Assembly (NCBI GenBank): GCA_016926875.1
Contig: JAFGNU010000092.1
Location: 1-64,000 of the forward strand
Direction of reading: 5' to 3'
From: Anaerolineae bacterium
Lineage (GTDB): Bacteria; Chloroflexota; Anaerolineae; Aggregatilineales; Aggregatilineaceae
DNA: 64,000 nt
The position numbers were made by a program, and so were the translations under genes. Numbering within the stretch: the first letter of the stretch is position 1; every line of letters begins with the position of its first letter. The notes beneath the pieces are model-generated. The model had not been told where the DNA came from. It did no database searches and saw nothing but the letters and a program-made list of their open reading frames with translations. Shown here one piece after another: positions 36,101 to 42,804 of the stretch.

Positions 36101-37640
36101 GCACCCATTCCGGCAGTGCTTCGTCTTCCTCTTCGTCGGGCAGGTCGTCATACGCCGGGGCTTCGTCTTCGAATGTCTCGCTACCCAGCCAGTCGGGGAT
36201 GTCGTCCGCTTCAGCGTCGGCGCCGGGTTCGTCGTCGTCCTCGTCGAGCCAGGCAGGCGTCAGGTCGTCATACGCCGGGGCTTCGTCTTCGAATGTCTCG
36301 CCATCCACCCAATCGGGGATGTCGTCTGCTTCAACATCGGCGCCGGGTTCGTCGTTTTCCTCGTCGAGCCAGGCAGGCGTCAGGTCATCGTATGCCAGGG
36401 CTTCGTCCTCGAATGTTTCGTCACCCAATTCGTCACCCAACCAGTCGGGGATGTCGTCCGCTTCAGCGTCAGTGCCGGGTTCGTCGTTTTCCTGTGTATC
36501 GCCGGTAAACGCGTCTTCACTGCCAAGCCAGGCAGGGACCAGGTCGTCGTCTTCGGCGGTCAGGTCGTCATCCCCCGGAATATCATCGGCGGGGAATTCT
36601 GCGGCCAGCCAGTCGGCGCTGTCGTCACGCTCGTCTGCCTGCTCATCGCTGAACGCATCTTCGGGCGGGAGTCCACCGTCGGCAAATTCATCATCCAGCC
36701 AATCCGGCATAACCGACGCCTGCGGTTCTGCCGGGGCGCTGCCCTCTGTATCCGGCAGCCGTTGTAGGCGCTTGATCGGGGCAGGTGGAGCCGGTTCCGA
36801 CCCTGGTGAAGGAGCTTCTTCAGATGGCCTACCTTCCAACCAGCTTGTATCAACTTCGTCCCCTGAAGGCACATTGGCATCATACCCGGCAGCCTGTCCA
36901 AACGCGCTCAGCCATTCCGCTTCTTCGGCGCGCGGTTCGGCAGCGGCAGGCGGCGCTTTTTCCGGCGGCAGAGCCTGTATCCGGTCGTGCAGTGACGGCT
37001 GCGCAGCGGGCGGCGTGTGTTCCGGCGGGGATTCGTCTTCAAACTCTGTCATTAAGCCGGACATGGTGAACTGCTGTTCCGGCAGACCCGGCGCTGCCTG
37101 TGGCCAGAAATCGCTTTCCGCTTCTTCGGCTGGCGGTTGGGTTTCTTCGTGCCAGGGCAGGTCACTCGTCAATCTGCGCGGGATGTCGCTTTGTGGAGCA
37201 GTTGTGCCCATATCTGCTTGCCAGCCTAATGAGTCGATCTGATCACGTCCCGGAGCAGGCGGTCCGGCAGGGGGCGGCGGCATGGGAATCGATGGGCCGG
37301 GCGCGCTTCTCCAGGGAGGAGCCACCGGCGGCGGGGCGGATGGGGGCGCACCTGTTCCCTGGAACTGCTGCCAGGGGGCCGCGGCAGGCGGCGCTTCGAC
37401 CGGCCTGGACGGCATTTGCCCCGGCATTTGTTTCCAGGGTGGACGGGTCGCACCGCTCCCGGCCTGGGCTGGCGGCTGCGCACCGGCAGGCGCATCCCAG
37501 TCAGGAAGCGGGGTTTCTTGTGGCCATCCTGGTTCAGATGGTTCAGAGCCGGGAGGGCCGGAATCTTGATCGGAATCCATGCCCCGCAGCCAATCCGGGA
37601 CCAGGCTGTCATCATCATAAAGATTTGAATCGTCCGGCAT
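33114..37640 (-). CDS. 1508-residue membrane protein with acidic P-D-W-L-repeat cytoplasmic arm
   Basis: Residues 1 to about 1195 are very rich in Asp, Glu, Pro and Ala with almost no Lys, and look disordered. They contain about twenty short motifs of the form [VILTA]-P-[DEA]-W-[LFV], starting with V-P-D-W-L near residue 15. Residues about 376-500 hold nearly identical 40-residue repeats. A basic patch R-R-R-R-Q-R-R then leads into TM1 (about 1203-1222). An extracytoplasmic domain of about 250 residues follows, then TM2 (about 1482-1500) and an R-R-R-R-R tail. The external domain has alternating beta/alpha character and no motif I recognise. Topology is inferred by the positive-inside rule: the acidic arm is cytoplasmic. 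The W-containing motifs look like multivalent docking sites. The function is unknown. Confidence 0.82.
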   Translation of the reverse strand: MPDDSNLYDDDSLVPDWLRGMDSDQDSGPPGSEPSEPGWPQETPLPDWDAPAGAQPPAQAGSGATRPPWKQMPGQMPSRPVEAPPAAAPWQQFQGTGAPPSAPPPVAPPWRSAPGPSIPMPPPPAGPPAPGRDQIDSLGWQADMGTTAPQSDIPRRLTSDLPWHEETQPPAEEAESDFWPQAAPGLPEQQFTMSGLMTEFEDESPPEHTPPAAQPSLHDRIQALPPEKAPPAAAEPRAEEAEWLSAFGQAAGYDANVPSGDEVDTSWLEGRPSEEAPSPGSEPAPPAPIKRLQRLPDTEGSAPAEPQASVMPDWLDDEFADGGLPPEDAFSDEQADERDDSADWLAAEFPADDIPGDDDLTAEDDDLVPAWLGSEDAFTGDTQENDEPGTDAEADDIPDWLGDELGDETFEDEALAYDDLTPAWLDEENDEPGADVEADDIPDWVDGETFEDEAPAYDDLTPAWLDEDDDEPGADAEADDIPDWLGSETFEDEAPAYDDLPDEEEDEALPEWVQQDTTERRQGIRRIQPLGAAPAADEPEEEGLPEWVTSEAALDDDNIPEDLGGLSYEEWEQREIERQIEEQKTPEERLLEEVPEWFDRLDTEEPAPPPDEKPVRPSEAEFVPDWFFGLEEQNADEAPDWFQQIDYSAEAMAELPSNPAPQNPSAGDEPPSEEDLPDWFKGIGAPDTGGADWAAAFGAPADEQPAGETEPDELPLPDMDTLTGDMEQPIEAGEVPDWLAAAAPGADEMAQPEDIPFPDMDLDEMPLAEPMAEELESWLVDSAPGEPPEGERVEELPEDFVERFEPAMPDQYPAAPIDEEAPDWLREMGAGAPEEGLPLPDDIFGPPGGQAPPAAPAAATEEELDWLADISPEDVQRPPAPEAPAEAAPMPAQEPDEDTAFDSRAIDELLSLYTPEEVIREEEAEPEAEPEAVPEEVLTDFEDGLEEITGVLIEPPAEAGEEAELEPAIDLDMLFAEAEAEGFEPGKFEAPDLDDLFAEAAPETEPPAMLEDEFEAADIERFAVQPIPASSQPPAGEKAEVEEDEIPLAAEEPQPEWLSEMRPADLPVTLTVAGVQVDVPQKQVAELPDRLQTFHDAAIREARETPAPQPAPESGPLAGIEGALQPLEDTVIEETVTLPTGLIITRQQQRRVEKLQAILEMTGEEEVEEAAELPEPGRFDFEEGEPEEAAERAPAPRRRRQRRFKPDRLVISLVLLIGLVAPFATDALHFADDPPALSGERQDAVDTVDAVGAGDYVLFAFEYGPTAAGELDLLAEAVLRDVLAQGAIPLTLSTNPVTALHAEAVIAPLVDDKKLLAVRGAGEETLKAGEDYVVLSFLPGGAVGVRSLQNTTEDNGALKQHPAFGHNIRGEEIDLPIKDVNADIALIVVIGETTEDVRTWAEQLEDIDQPGKIALVTAAAEPVTVPYVNEDAYDGYLAGYRDMVRYNADRNTDSREPYTVPDDISFDIPNPEESRWHSMALGAALAAGLITLGMVVNLFRVFLRRRRR
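36141..36512 (-). repeat. 120-base tandem repeats inside the giant gene
   Basis: The 120-base unit beginning CAGGTCGTCATACGCCGGGG at 36141 recurs at 36261 with only a few changes, and again at 36381 with more changes and a 12-base insertion. Each encodes about 40 residues containing D-D-I-P-D-W and L-T-P-A-W-L-D-E motifs. The period is a multiple of three, so the reading frame is kept. The similarity implies recent expansion or ongoing recombination. Confidence 0.9.
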
Positions 37641-37676
37641 AATACATCCTGCCCTTTAGGGATGCGCGGTGTGTGG

Positions 37677-38327
37677 TTAGCTCCGGTACGAGCGGTCCTG
37701 GCCGATCAATACGCGAATACCGACCGTGACTGTGCCCAGTCCAACGCCGATCAGGATGCCGCGTGTGCCAGCGCTGACCGGTACCCGCACCAGCCAGTCA
37801 CGCACATCACCCAGTACATCCAGGTTTTCAAGTGGTATCCAGCCCAGCAGCACAATCACTGCTGCCGTGCCGAAGAGAACGTTCCATACTGTTGCGCCGT
37901 GCCGCAGTAGTCGATAGGCCGCGTACACCAGTGAAAACAATATAATCGCGGCCAGCGCCGATTCCAGGCTGACCTGCACGGCCTCGAAGACGCGCAGGCT
38001 GACCTGTTCGCCTTCCAGTTCGCCTGACCAGATATCGGCCCGGTCCAGGATGCGCAGCGCGATCACCGCCACCGCGACCACCAGGACTACCAGGCTGTAG
38101 GGCCAGCCGTGCTCGGCGCGGACAAAACGGCCCAGGTGCACGCTGATCAGGTTCAATATGCCGATCAGCACAGCCACGGCTGCGATCACCGTAACAAGCT
38201 GCACCATAAAATCGGCGATGCTGGCCGGGGCCGAGCCGCGTTCGCTCAGCAAGCCGATCAGCGTGACCAGCCCGACGCTGATGACGGTGAATGTTGCCAG
38301 AAAGTCAAGTAAGCGATGGTGTCTCAC
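37677..38327 (-). CDS. Integral membrane protein, about five to six TM
   Basis: 216 residues beginning at GTG 38327, with GAGGGGGCG just upstream. Hydrophobic segments occur near residues 10-28, 38-62, 75-92, 125-145, 150-170 and 185-205, with a short loop R-A-D-I-W-S-G-E-L-E-G-E-Q in the middle. It lies 36 bases upstream of the giant gene and is presumably transcribed with it. The family is not recognised. It resembles the 225-residue membrane protein in size and style but not clearly in sequence. Confidence 0.75.
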   Translation of the reverse strand: MRHHRLLDFLATFTVISVGLVTLIGLLSERGSAPASIADFMVQLVTVIAAVAVLIGILNLISVHLGRFVRAEHGWPYSLVVLVVAVAVIALRILDRADIWSGELEGEQVSLRVFEAVQVSLESALAAIILFSLVYAAYRLLRHGATVWNVLFGTAAVIVLLGWIPLENLDVLGDVRDWLVRVPVSAGTRGILIGVGLGTVTVGIRVLIGQDRSYRS

Positions 38328-38492
38328 ACCGCCCCCTCATAGTATCTCATACATTTCGGCGATTGTGTGCAGAGAGATGCCGGGCGCCTTCCAGATTCAG
38401 GGCAATCCTGCGAAAACACTCGCCAAACCGGTATTTCGCCCTGGATTTGAAGCGCACCTGATATGCTCCCACATGTTGTGAATCTATGCTCG

Positions 38493-39230
38493 TTACAACG
38501 CTTGCAGCGCTGCGATCAAAATACCCAGGATAACAGCCCAGCGCAGCACGTCTTGCGCCAACACGCCGCCGATTTCCAGCGGGCGGCCTTTCATGTATGC
38601 CGGGCCGACGTATAGCTCTTCGCCCAATAACACCTGATCCGCCTGCACATAGGCGATTGCCTGGCCTTCCGGCAGGTCGCTGTGTGCGATGAGCACCTGC
38701 TCATGCCGCAGCGAGCTTTCACCGAACAGCGCCAGTTCAATCCCGAAACGTCCCAGTAACACGTTGCTATGTGCGTCCACGTCGGCGGACAGGCTGGCGG
38801 CCCCGGCAGCATAGGCCAATGCGCGCGGCCCCTGTGGATACCACGCGGCAGCGCTGCTGCGGTAATACTGCATCTTTTGGCGGAACTCGTACGCGCGGCG
38901 CAGCGTGTCCTGGGCCAGCGGCAGCGTCAGCGGATCGCTGAACGTGATCAGCGGCGGGCGCGGGCTGATGGCGAGCCGCTCGCCCAACCGGTAGATGATC
39001 TCGGCGGCTGTCAGCGCGCTGATCGTGCTGGCCTGGCCGGGCGCAACGCTGCCCATCGAGAAGTGAATCTGGTTATCGCTCTCGACCGCGTCCGCTGCCG
39101 ACTCTTGCAGCACGACGTAGGCGGGGATCGGGCGCAGCGCCAGCGTGCGCCGCCGTACGATCAGCAGGCCGGTCAGACTCGCCGCAGAAGCGATTGCCAG
39201 TAGAATCCAGGTCAGCTCACTGTTGCTCAT
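38493..39230 (-). CDS. DUF6754-like membrane protein
   Basis: 245 residues with an N-terminal TM (about 8-25) and a C-terminal TM (about 225-244). The central part contains I-H-F-S-M-G-S-V-A-P-G-Q-A-S-T, R-P-P-L-I-T-F-S-D-P-L-T-L-P-L-A-Q-D and A-D-Q-V-L-L-G-E-E-L-Y-V-G-P-A-Y. These fit what I remember of DUF6754 proteins, although I cannot search to confirm. The ATG follows the previous stop by two bases, so it is coupled to the 95-residue gene. The function is unknown. It belongs to the MutL-like cluster by position and orientation. Confidence 0.72.
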   Translation of the reverse strand: MSNSELTWILLAIASAASLTGLLIVRRRTLALRPIPAYVVLQESAADAVESDNQIHFSMGSVAPGQASTISALTAAEIIYRLGERLAISPRPPLITFSDPLTLPLAQDTLRRAYEFRQKMQYYRSSAAAWYPQGPRALAYAAGAASLSADVDAHSNVLLGRFGIELALFGESSLRHEQVLIAHSDLPEGQAIAYVQADQVLLGEELYVGPAYMKGRPLEIGGVLAQDVLRWAVILGILIAALQAL

Positions 39231-39232
39231 AG

Positions 39233-39520
39233 TTATTGACTCTCGTCATCCGGCCCGGTCAGTTGCTCGCGAACCCACGCCATTCCCTCCGGCGCTTCCA
39301 GCAGGCGCGCCAGCGCGGCGACGTCCTCGCGCGGCACAAACAGCCCCAGCGTCGGCTGCGCGATCCATAACATCTGCGCGCCCAGCGGCCCCAGTGGTTC
39401 AACGGCTGCCAGCAGCGTCCCGACCGGTTCTGTCAGGTGCAGCGTGTGCAGGCGCCGGGACCAGCGCGCCAGGCGGTCCGACCAGCGGTCGGCGTCAGGA
39501 TAGCGTTGCATACAAGACAT
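39233..39520 (-). CDS. Small soluble protein heading the membrane cluster
   Basis: 95 residues from the ATG at 39520 (M-S-C-M-Q-R-Y-P); an ATG three codons later is also possible. Neither has a good ribosome site. On the minus strand TATACT ends only a few bases before the first ATG, which suggests a leaderless or near-leaderless mRNA. The sequence is amphipathic with D-R-W-S-D-R-L-A-R-W-S-R-R-L and ends in acidic residues. I do not recognise it. It precedes the DUF6754-like gene by two bases and may mark the start of the 39.5-27.8 kb transcription unit. Confidence 0.6.
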   Translation of the reverse strand: MSCMQRYPDADRWSDRLARWSRRLHTLHLTEPVGTLLAAVEPLGPLGAQMLWIAQPTLGLFVPREDVAALARLLEAPEGMAWVREQLTGPDDESQ

Positions 39521-39655
39521 AGCGACAGTATAGCACAGCGGTGAATAAGTCGAAAATCGTACGAACCGCCTACTGCTCATCTCTACGCAGTCAAACCGGA
39601 ATTCGTACCGGATAGATACCGTTCGTTAATATTTTGTAGAATTGGCCAAACCGCC

Positions 39656-39685
39656 TTGACACCAGGGCTGTTTATGAGCTATGCT
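39656..39685 (+). promoter_or_regulatory. Promoter of the T-box/thrS transcript
   Basis: TTGACA (39656-39661), 18 bases, TATGCT (39680-39685). The transcript should start near 39692, about 25 bases before the first recognisable element of the T-box leader. The -35 is perfect and the -10 matches at five of six positions. Confidence 0.7.
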
Positions 39686-39716
39686 CTGTGACAACAATCT
39701 GGTATATATCACAAAG

Positions 39717-39978
39717 CGTTGACCGGGACGAGTACTGGCTGACCACCGGTCCCAGGGAAAACGGGCCACAGACTGCGAGCCTGTTTGTCCGGCAGGCCAG
39801 GAATACCTCCCGCGAGCGCACCGCCGAACGATCATTCGTCCAGTAGGTGGTGCCGGTTGGTCCCGTTACCGGCTGCCAGAGGACACTCTGCGCTGTGCGT
39901 ATGGTGTTGAATTTGGGTGGAACCGCGTGGTTGAAAGCAAACCCTCGCCCCAAAATGGGCGGGGGTTGTTTATTTTTG
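39717..39978 (+). ncRNA. T-box riboswitch leader (probably threonine)
   Basis: The hallmark T-box sequence TGGGTGGAACCGCG is at 39914-39927. Stem I can be drawn: CGGGA (39724-39728) pairs with TCCCG (39808-39812), and CTGGC (39735-39739) with GCCAG (39796-39800). Between them are the loop-E strands AGTA (39731-39734) and GAA (39801-39803). The specifier strand reads GAATACC, so the codon is ACC (Thr, 39805-39807) or TAC (Tyr, 39804-39806). The downstream thrS favours ACC. An intrinsic terminator follows the T-box. Uncharged tRNA should pair with the specifier and T-box bulge and let transcription continue. Confidence 0.9.
39940..39978 (+). terminator. T-box-controlled intrinsic terminator
   Basis: AACCCTCGCCC (39940-39950) pairs with GGGCGGGGGTT (39957-39967), 11 pairs including one G-U. 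A U-rich tail GTTTATTTTTG follows immediately. It begins 12 bases after the T-box sequence, the normal place for the competing terminator. Confidence 0.88.
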
Positions 39979-40032
39979 TAGTAGTATGGTGTTATATGGA
40001 TTGTTGTAAACAGCAATTTGAGGAATAGTGCC

Positions 40033-40395
40033 ATGCTACTCAAGCGCGTGTGGATTGAACCGGAACCTGAAGTGGGTTTCAACCCGTGCACCGACAGTGC
40101 CGATGTGCTGGTTGAAATGGAAGATCAGAGGCTGTGGCAGGCGCGTTTTGTGACTCTGCCGCACTTGCAGGAAGAAATGCAGCTTAGTCTGGATGTGGCG
40201 CGGGAGCACCGGCGGGCGCTGGCCCCAATCGCCTTTCTGGCGCTCGAAACGCCGCACGTCATCGTCGAGAACCTGAACCAGGACACAATCGAAGACGTGG
40301 TGGATAACCTGATGGCGCTGGGCGTATTCGAAAGCGTGTTTGCCCAGTTTAAAGCCGAAGACAAAAAGCCCAGGCAGGATGCACCGATACTGTAG
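40033..40395 (+). CDS. 120-residue unknown protein under T-box control
   Basis: It starts at ATG 40033 with GAGG nine bases upstream; a TTG at 40018 would place the ribosome site inside the gene. The protein is acidic and looks compact, with alternating strand and helix. A middle helix L-P-H-L-Q-E-E-M-Q-L-S-L-D-V-A-R-E-H-R-R precedes strands around L-A-L-E-T-P-H-V-I-V-E-N-L. It has no signal peptide, TM or Cys pair. I do not recognise a family. It is the first gene after the T-box terminator, so its expression should rise when threonyl-tRNA is short. Confidence 0.75.
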   Translation: MLLKRVWIEPEPEVGFNPCTDSADVLVEMEDQRLWQARFVTLPHLQEEMQLSLDVAREHRRALAPIAFLALETPHVIVENLNQDTIEDVVDNLMALGVFESVFAQFKAEDKKPRQDAPIL

Positions 40396-40413
40396 CAATC
40401 GAGGAGCAAACCC

Positions 40414-40470
40414 ATGACTGAACCCCCAACCAGGACGATCACCAACGGCACTACCGGGCGGCATTGGTAG
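40414..40470 (+). CDS. Possible threonine-rich leader peptide (18 residues)
   Basis: ATG at 40414 is preceded by GAGGAG with an eight-base gap. The frame reads MTEPPTRTITNGTTGRHW and ends at TAG 40468-40470. Six of eighteen residues are Thr (codons ACT, ACC, ACG). A long imperfect hairpin begins nine bases after the stop. In form this resembles an amino-acid attenuator peptide in front of thrS, but a T-box already lies upstream. The composition could be chance. Confidence 0.4.
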   Translation: MTEPPTRTITNGTTGRHW

Positions 40471-40478
40471 GGGTATCC

Positions 40479-40534
40479 TGCGCTGGTCCCTGCCGATAGA
40501 TGCCGCGCCATCTCCGGCAGCAGGGTCTGGCGCA
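40479..40534 (+). other. Long imperfect hairpin after the Thr-rich ORF
   Basis: TGCGC (40479-40483) pairs with GCGCA (40530-40534), CCCT (40488-40491) with AGGG (40522-40525), and CCG/GCCG with CGGC further in. A loosely paired 4x4 loop lies between. There is no U-run after it, so it is not a simple intrinsic terminator. It may be a regulatory or processing structure in the thrS leader. Confidence 0.45.
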
Positions 40535-40631
40535 GGGCGCTCCTGCTGGCCGCCTGTACGCGTATTTTCCACATCGCATGATGGCGTTTGCAGCCGTTAT
40601 GACGACAGGCTGTTCACAGGAGACAACCAGC

Positions 40632-40853
40632 ATGGCACGCAGACTCAACGGTCAGCTACCGGACAAACCGGTCGACCAGCAGCGCCTGGAAGCCGAATGG
40701 GCTAACGTGGGCGTTTGCGGCGGTATGTTCCGCCCGCCCAATGCTAACGACGGCCATTCCGGCAACCACCGGCCCCCGGCAGCAGCGCCCAGCAGCAGCC
40801 AGATCAAAGTCAATGAGGACGACTGGCAGCCGCACAACCGCTGCTGCTTGTAG
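40632..40853 (+). CDS. Small 73-residue ORF ending in Cys-Cys-Leu
   Basis: ATG at 40632 follows CAGGAGAC (gap of about nine bases). The product is polar with A-E-W-A-N-V-G-V-C-G-G-M-F near the middle, a Pro/Ala/Ser stretch, and ends N-E-D-D-W-Q-P-H-N-R-C-C-L. It has no known domain. Codon use is normal for the region, but other frames are open on the opposite strand too, so coding is uncertain. If real it is co-transcribed with thrS. Confidence 0.4.
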   Translation: MARRLNGQLPDKPVDQQRLEAEWANVGVCGGMFRPPNANDGHSGNHRPPAAAPSSSQIKVNEDDWQPHNRCCL

Positions 40854-40875
40854 CATCGTTCACATCAACTATCCG

Positions 40876-40897
40876 GGGCAGGTGCAAGAACCTGCCC
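40876..40897 (+). other. Perfect hairpin upstream of thrS
   Basis: GGGCAGGT (40876-40883), a six-base loop, ACCTGCCC (40890-40897), eight perfect pairs about 42 bases before the thrS ATG. No U-run follows. It could be a processing site or part of the thrS leader fold. Confidence 0.45.
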
Positions 40898-40939
40898 TGA
40901 TGTTATCAATCACAACACAAGGAGAAAGCGTCAAACAAG

Positions 40940-42739
40940 ATGGAGCGTTATGAAGAAAGCCAGCTCTACCGCATCCGGCACTCTACCGCGCATGTTATGG
41001 CGCAGGCTGTGCTGGAAAAGTTCCCGTCGGCCAAGATCGCCATCGGCCCGCCCATCGAAGACGGTTTTTACTACGACTTCGATCTGCCCCGGCCATTAAC
41101 CGAAGAAGACCTGGCCGAGATCGAACAGCGGATGCGTGTGATCATCCGTGAAGGGCACCCGTTCGCGCGCCGCGAAGTCAGCGCCGACGAAGCCCGCGAT
41201 CTATTCCAGGACCAGCCCTACAAGATCGAACTGATCGACGGGCTGGAAGCGGGCGGGGTGGACGAGTATGGCGAAAAAACCGACGAAGCGGTCGTGATCA
41301 GCACTTACAAACAGGACACGTTCGAGGACCTGTGTCGAGGGCCGCACGTCGCCGATACCAGCGAGATCAACCCGGACGCCGTCAGCATCACGTTTAAGGC
41401 TCCGGCGGGCGCTTACTGGCGCGGCGACGAGAACCGCGAGATGCTGACACGCATCTACGGCACCGCGTGGCAAACGCCCGATCAACTCGCGGAATACCTG
41501 GAACTGCTCGAAGAGGCCAAGCGCCGCGATCACCGTAAACTGGGCCAGGACTTGGACCTGTTCACGTTCAGCCAGGAAGTCGGCAAAGGGCTGCCACTCT
41601 GGAAGCCGAAGGGCGCGATCCTGCGCGATTTACTCGAACGTTTTTTGCGCGACGAGCAGCTAGGGCGCGGCTACGAGCCGGTCATCACGCCGCATATTGC
41701 GCGCGTGGCGCTGTACGAGACGTCGGGGCACTACCCGTACTATTCGGACAGCCAGTACTCCCCGTTCGAGGTGGAGGGCGATCTGTTCATGCTCAAGCCG
41801 ATGAACTGCCCGCATCACGTCCACATCTACAAGAGCGAACTGCACTCGTACCGTGACCTGCCGCTGCGCTGGGCCGAGTTTGGCACGGTCTACCGCTACG
41901 AAAAGTCCGGCGAACTGCACGGCCTGACGCGCGTGCGCGGCTTTACGCAAGACGATGCGCACCTGTTTGTTACACCGGAGCAGTTGGAAGAGGAATTCCT
42001 GGGCGTAGTGGACCTGATCGAGTTTATCTACAACAGCCTGGGCCTGACAGACTATCGCGCGCGCGTCGGCATCCGTGACGCGGAGGGCGATAAGTACGTA
42101 GGCGATGATAAAGGCTGGGCGCTGGCAACTGAAGCGATCATCGCTGCCGCCGATAAGCGCGGCCTGACCTATACCGTCGAGGAGGGCGAAGCGGCCTTCT
42201 ACGGTCCCAAGCTGGACTTTATCATCCGCGATGCGCTCAAGCGCGAATGGCAGATCAGCACGGTGCAGGTCGATTACAACCTGCCGCAGCGCTTCGAACT
42301 GGAATACGTCGGTGAGGATAACGAGCGGCACCAGCCGATCATGATCCACCGTGCGCTGTACGGCAGCCTGGAACGCTTTGTCGCCGTGCTGATCGAGCAC
42401 TACGCGGGCGCGTTCCCGGCGTGGCTGTCGCCGGTGCAGGTGCGGCTGATCCCGATTGCCGACCGGCATGTCGATTACATGAACGGTGTTGCTACCAAAC
42501 TGCGCGCGCTGGGCTTCCGGGTCGAGTTGGATGCCTCGCAGGGACGCATGGGCGGCAAGATTCGCGAAGCGACCATGCAAAAAATCCCCTGGATGTTAAT
42601 CGCGGGCGACCGTGATGTCGAAGCCGGGGCGGTCAGCGTCCGGCTGCGCAGCGGCGAAGACCTGGGCGCGATGCCGGTGGCGAATTTTATCGACTATGCG
42701 CGCCAGATCGTAGACTCCAAATCGCTCGAACTGCAATAG
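40940..42739 (+). CDS. thrS: Threonyl-tRNA synthetase lacking the TGS domain
   Basis: 599 residues; the bacterial norm is about 640. The N-terminal TGS domain is missing and the protein begins directly at the editing domain (H-S-T-A-H-V-M-A-Q, then C-R-G-P-H-V-A-D-T). The class II catalytic core follows: M-N-C-P-H-H with the zinc-binding Cys, motif 2 in F-G-T-V-Y-R-Y-E, and motif 3 in H-R-A-L-Y-G-S-L-E-R-F. The anticodon-binding domain makes up the last 110 residues. AAGGAG lies unusually far (about 15 bases) from the ATG, but no closer start fits the family. It attaches Thr to tRNA-Thr. Expression is controlled by the upstream T-box. Confidence 0.97.
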   Translation: MERYEESQLYRIRHSTAHVMAQAVLEKFPSAKIAIGPPIEDGFYYDFDLPRPLTEEDLAEIEQRMRVIIREGHPFARREVSADEARDLFQDQPYKIELIDGLEAGGVDEYGEKTDEAVVISTYKQDTFEDLCRGPHVADTSEINPDAVSITFKAPAGAYWRGDENREMLTRIYGTAWQTPDQLAEYLELLEEAKRRDHRKLGQDLDLFTFSQEVGKGLPLWKPKGAILRDLLERFLRDEQLGRGYEPVITPHIARVALYETSGHYPYYSDSQYSPFEVEGDLFMLKPMNCPHHVHIYKSELHSYRDLPLRWAEFGTVYRYEKSGELHGLTRVRGFTQDDAHLFVTPEQLEEEFLGVVDLIEFIYNSLGLTDYRARVGIRDAEGDKYVGDDKGWALATEAIIAAADKRGLTYTVEEGEAAFYGPKLDFIIRDALKREWQISTVQVDYNLPQRFELEYVGEDNERHQPIMIHRALYGSLERFVAVLIEHYAGAFPAWLSPVQVRLIPIADRHVDYMNGVATKLRALGFRVELDASQGRMGGKIREATMQKIPWMLIAGDRDVEAGAVSVRLRSGEDLGAMPVANFIDYARQIVDSKSLELQ

Positions 42740-42747
42740 GCTAAAAC

Positions 42748-42770
42748 GGGGCGGCGTATATGCTCGCCCC
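42748..42770 (+). terminator. Stem-loop after thrS
   Basis: GGGGCG (42748-42753) and CGCCCC (42765-42770) flank an 11-base loop that can pair further (GC with GC). It lies eight bases after the thrS stop and has no long U-run. It probably terminates or stabilises the 3' end. Confidence 0.5.
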
Positions 42771-42804
42771 TGCCTCACAACCCGATACACACATAACATT
42801 TAGA

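Noticed and set aside
39717-39930. A tRNA gene in the gap before the 120-residue gene
   Set aside because: The conserved GGTGGAACCGCG and the flanking terminator fit a T-box leader; no cloverleaf with a T-loop GTTCGA can be drawn.
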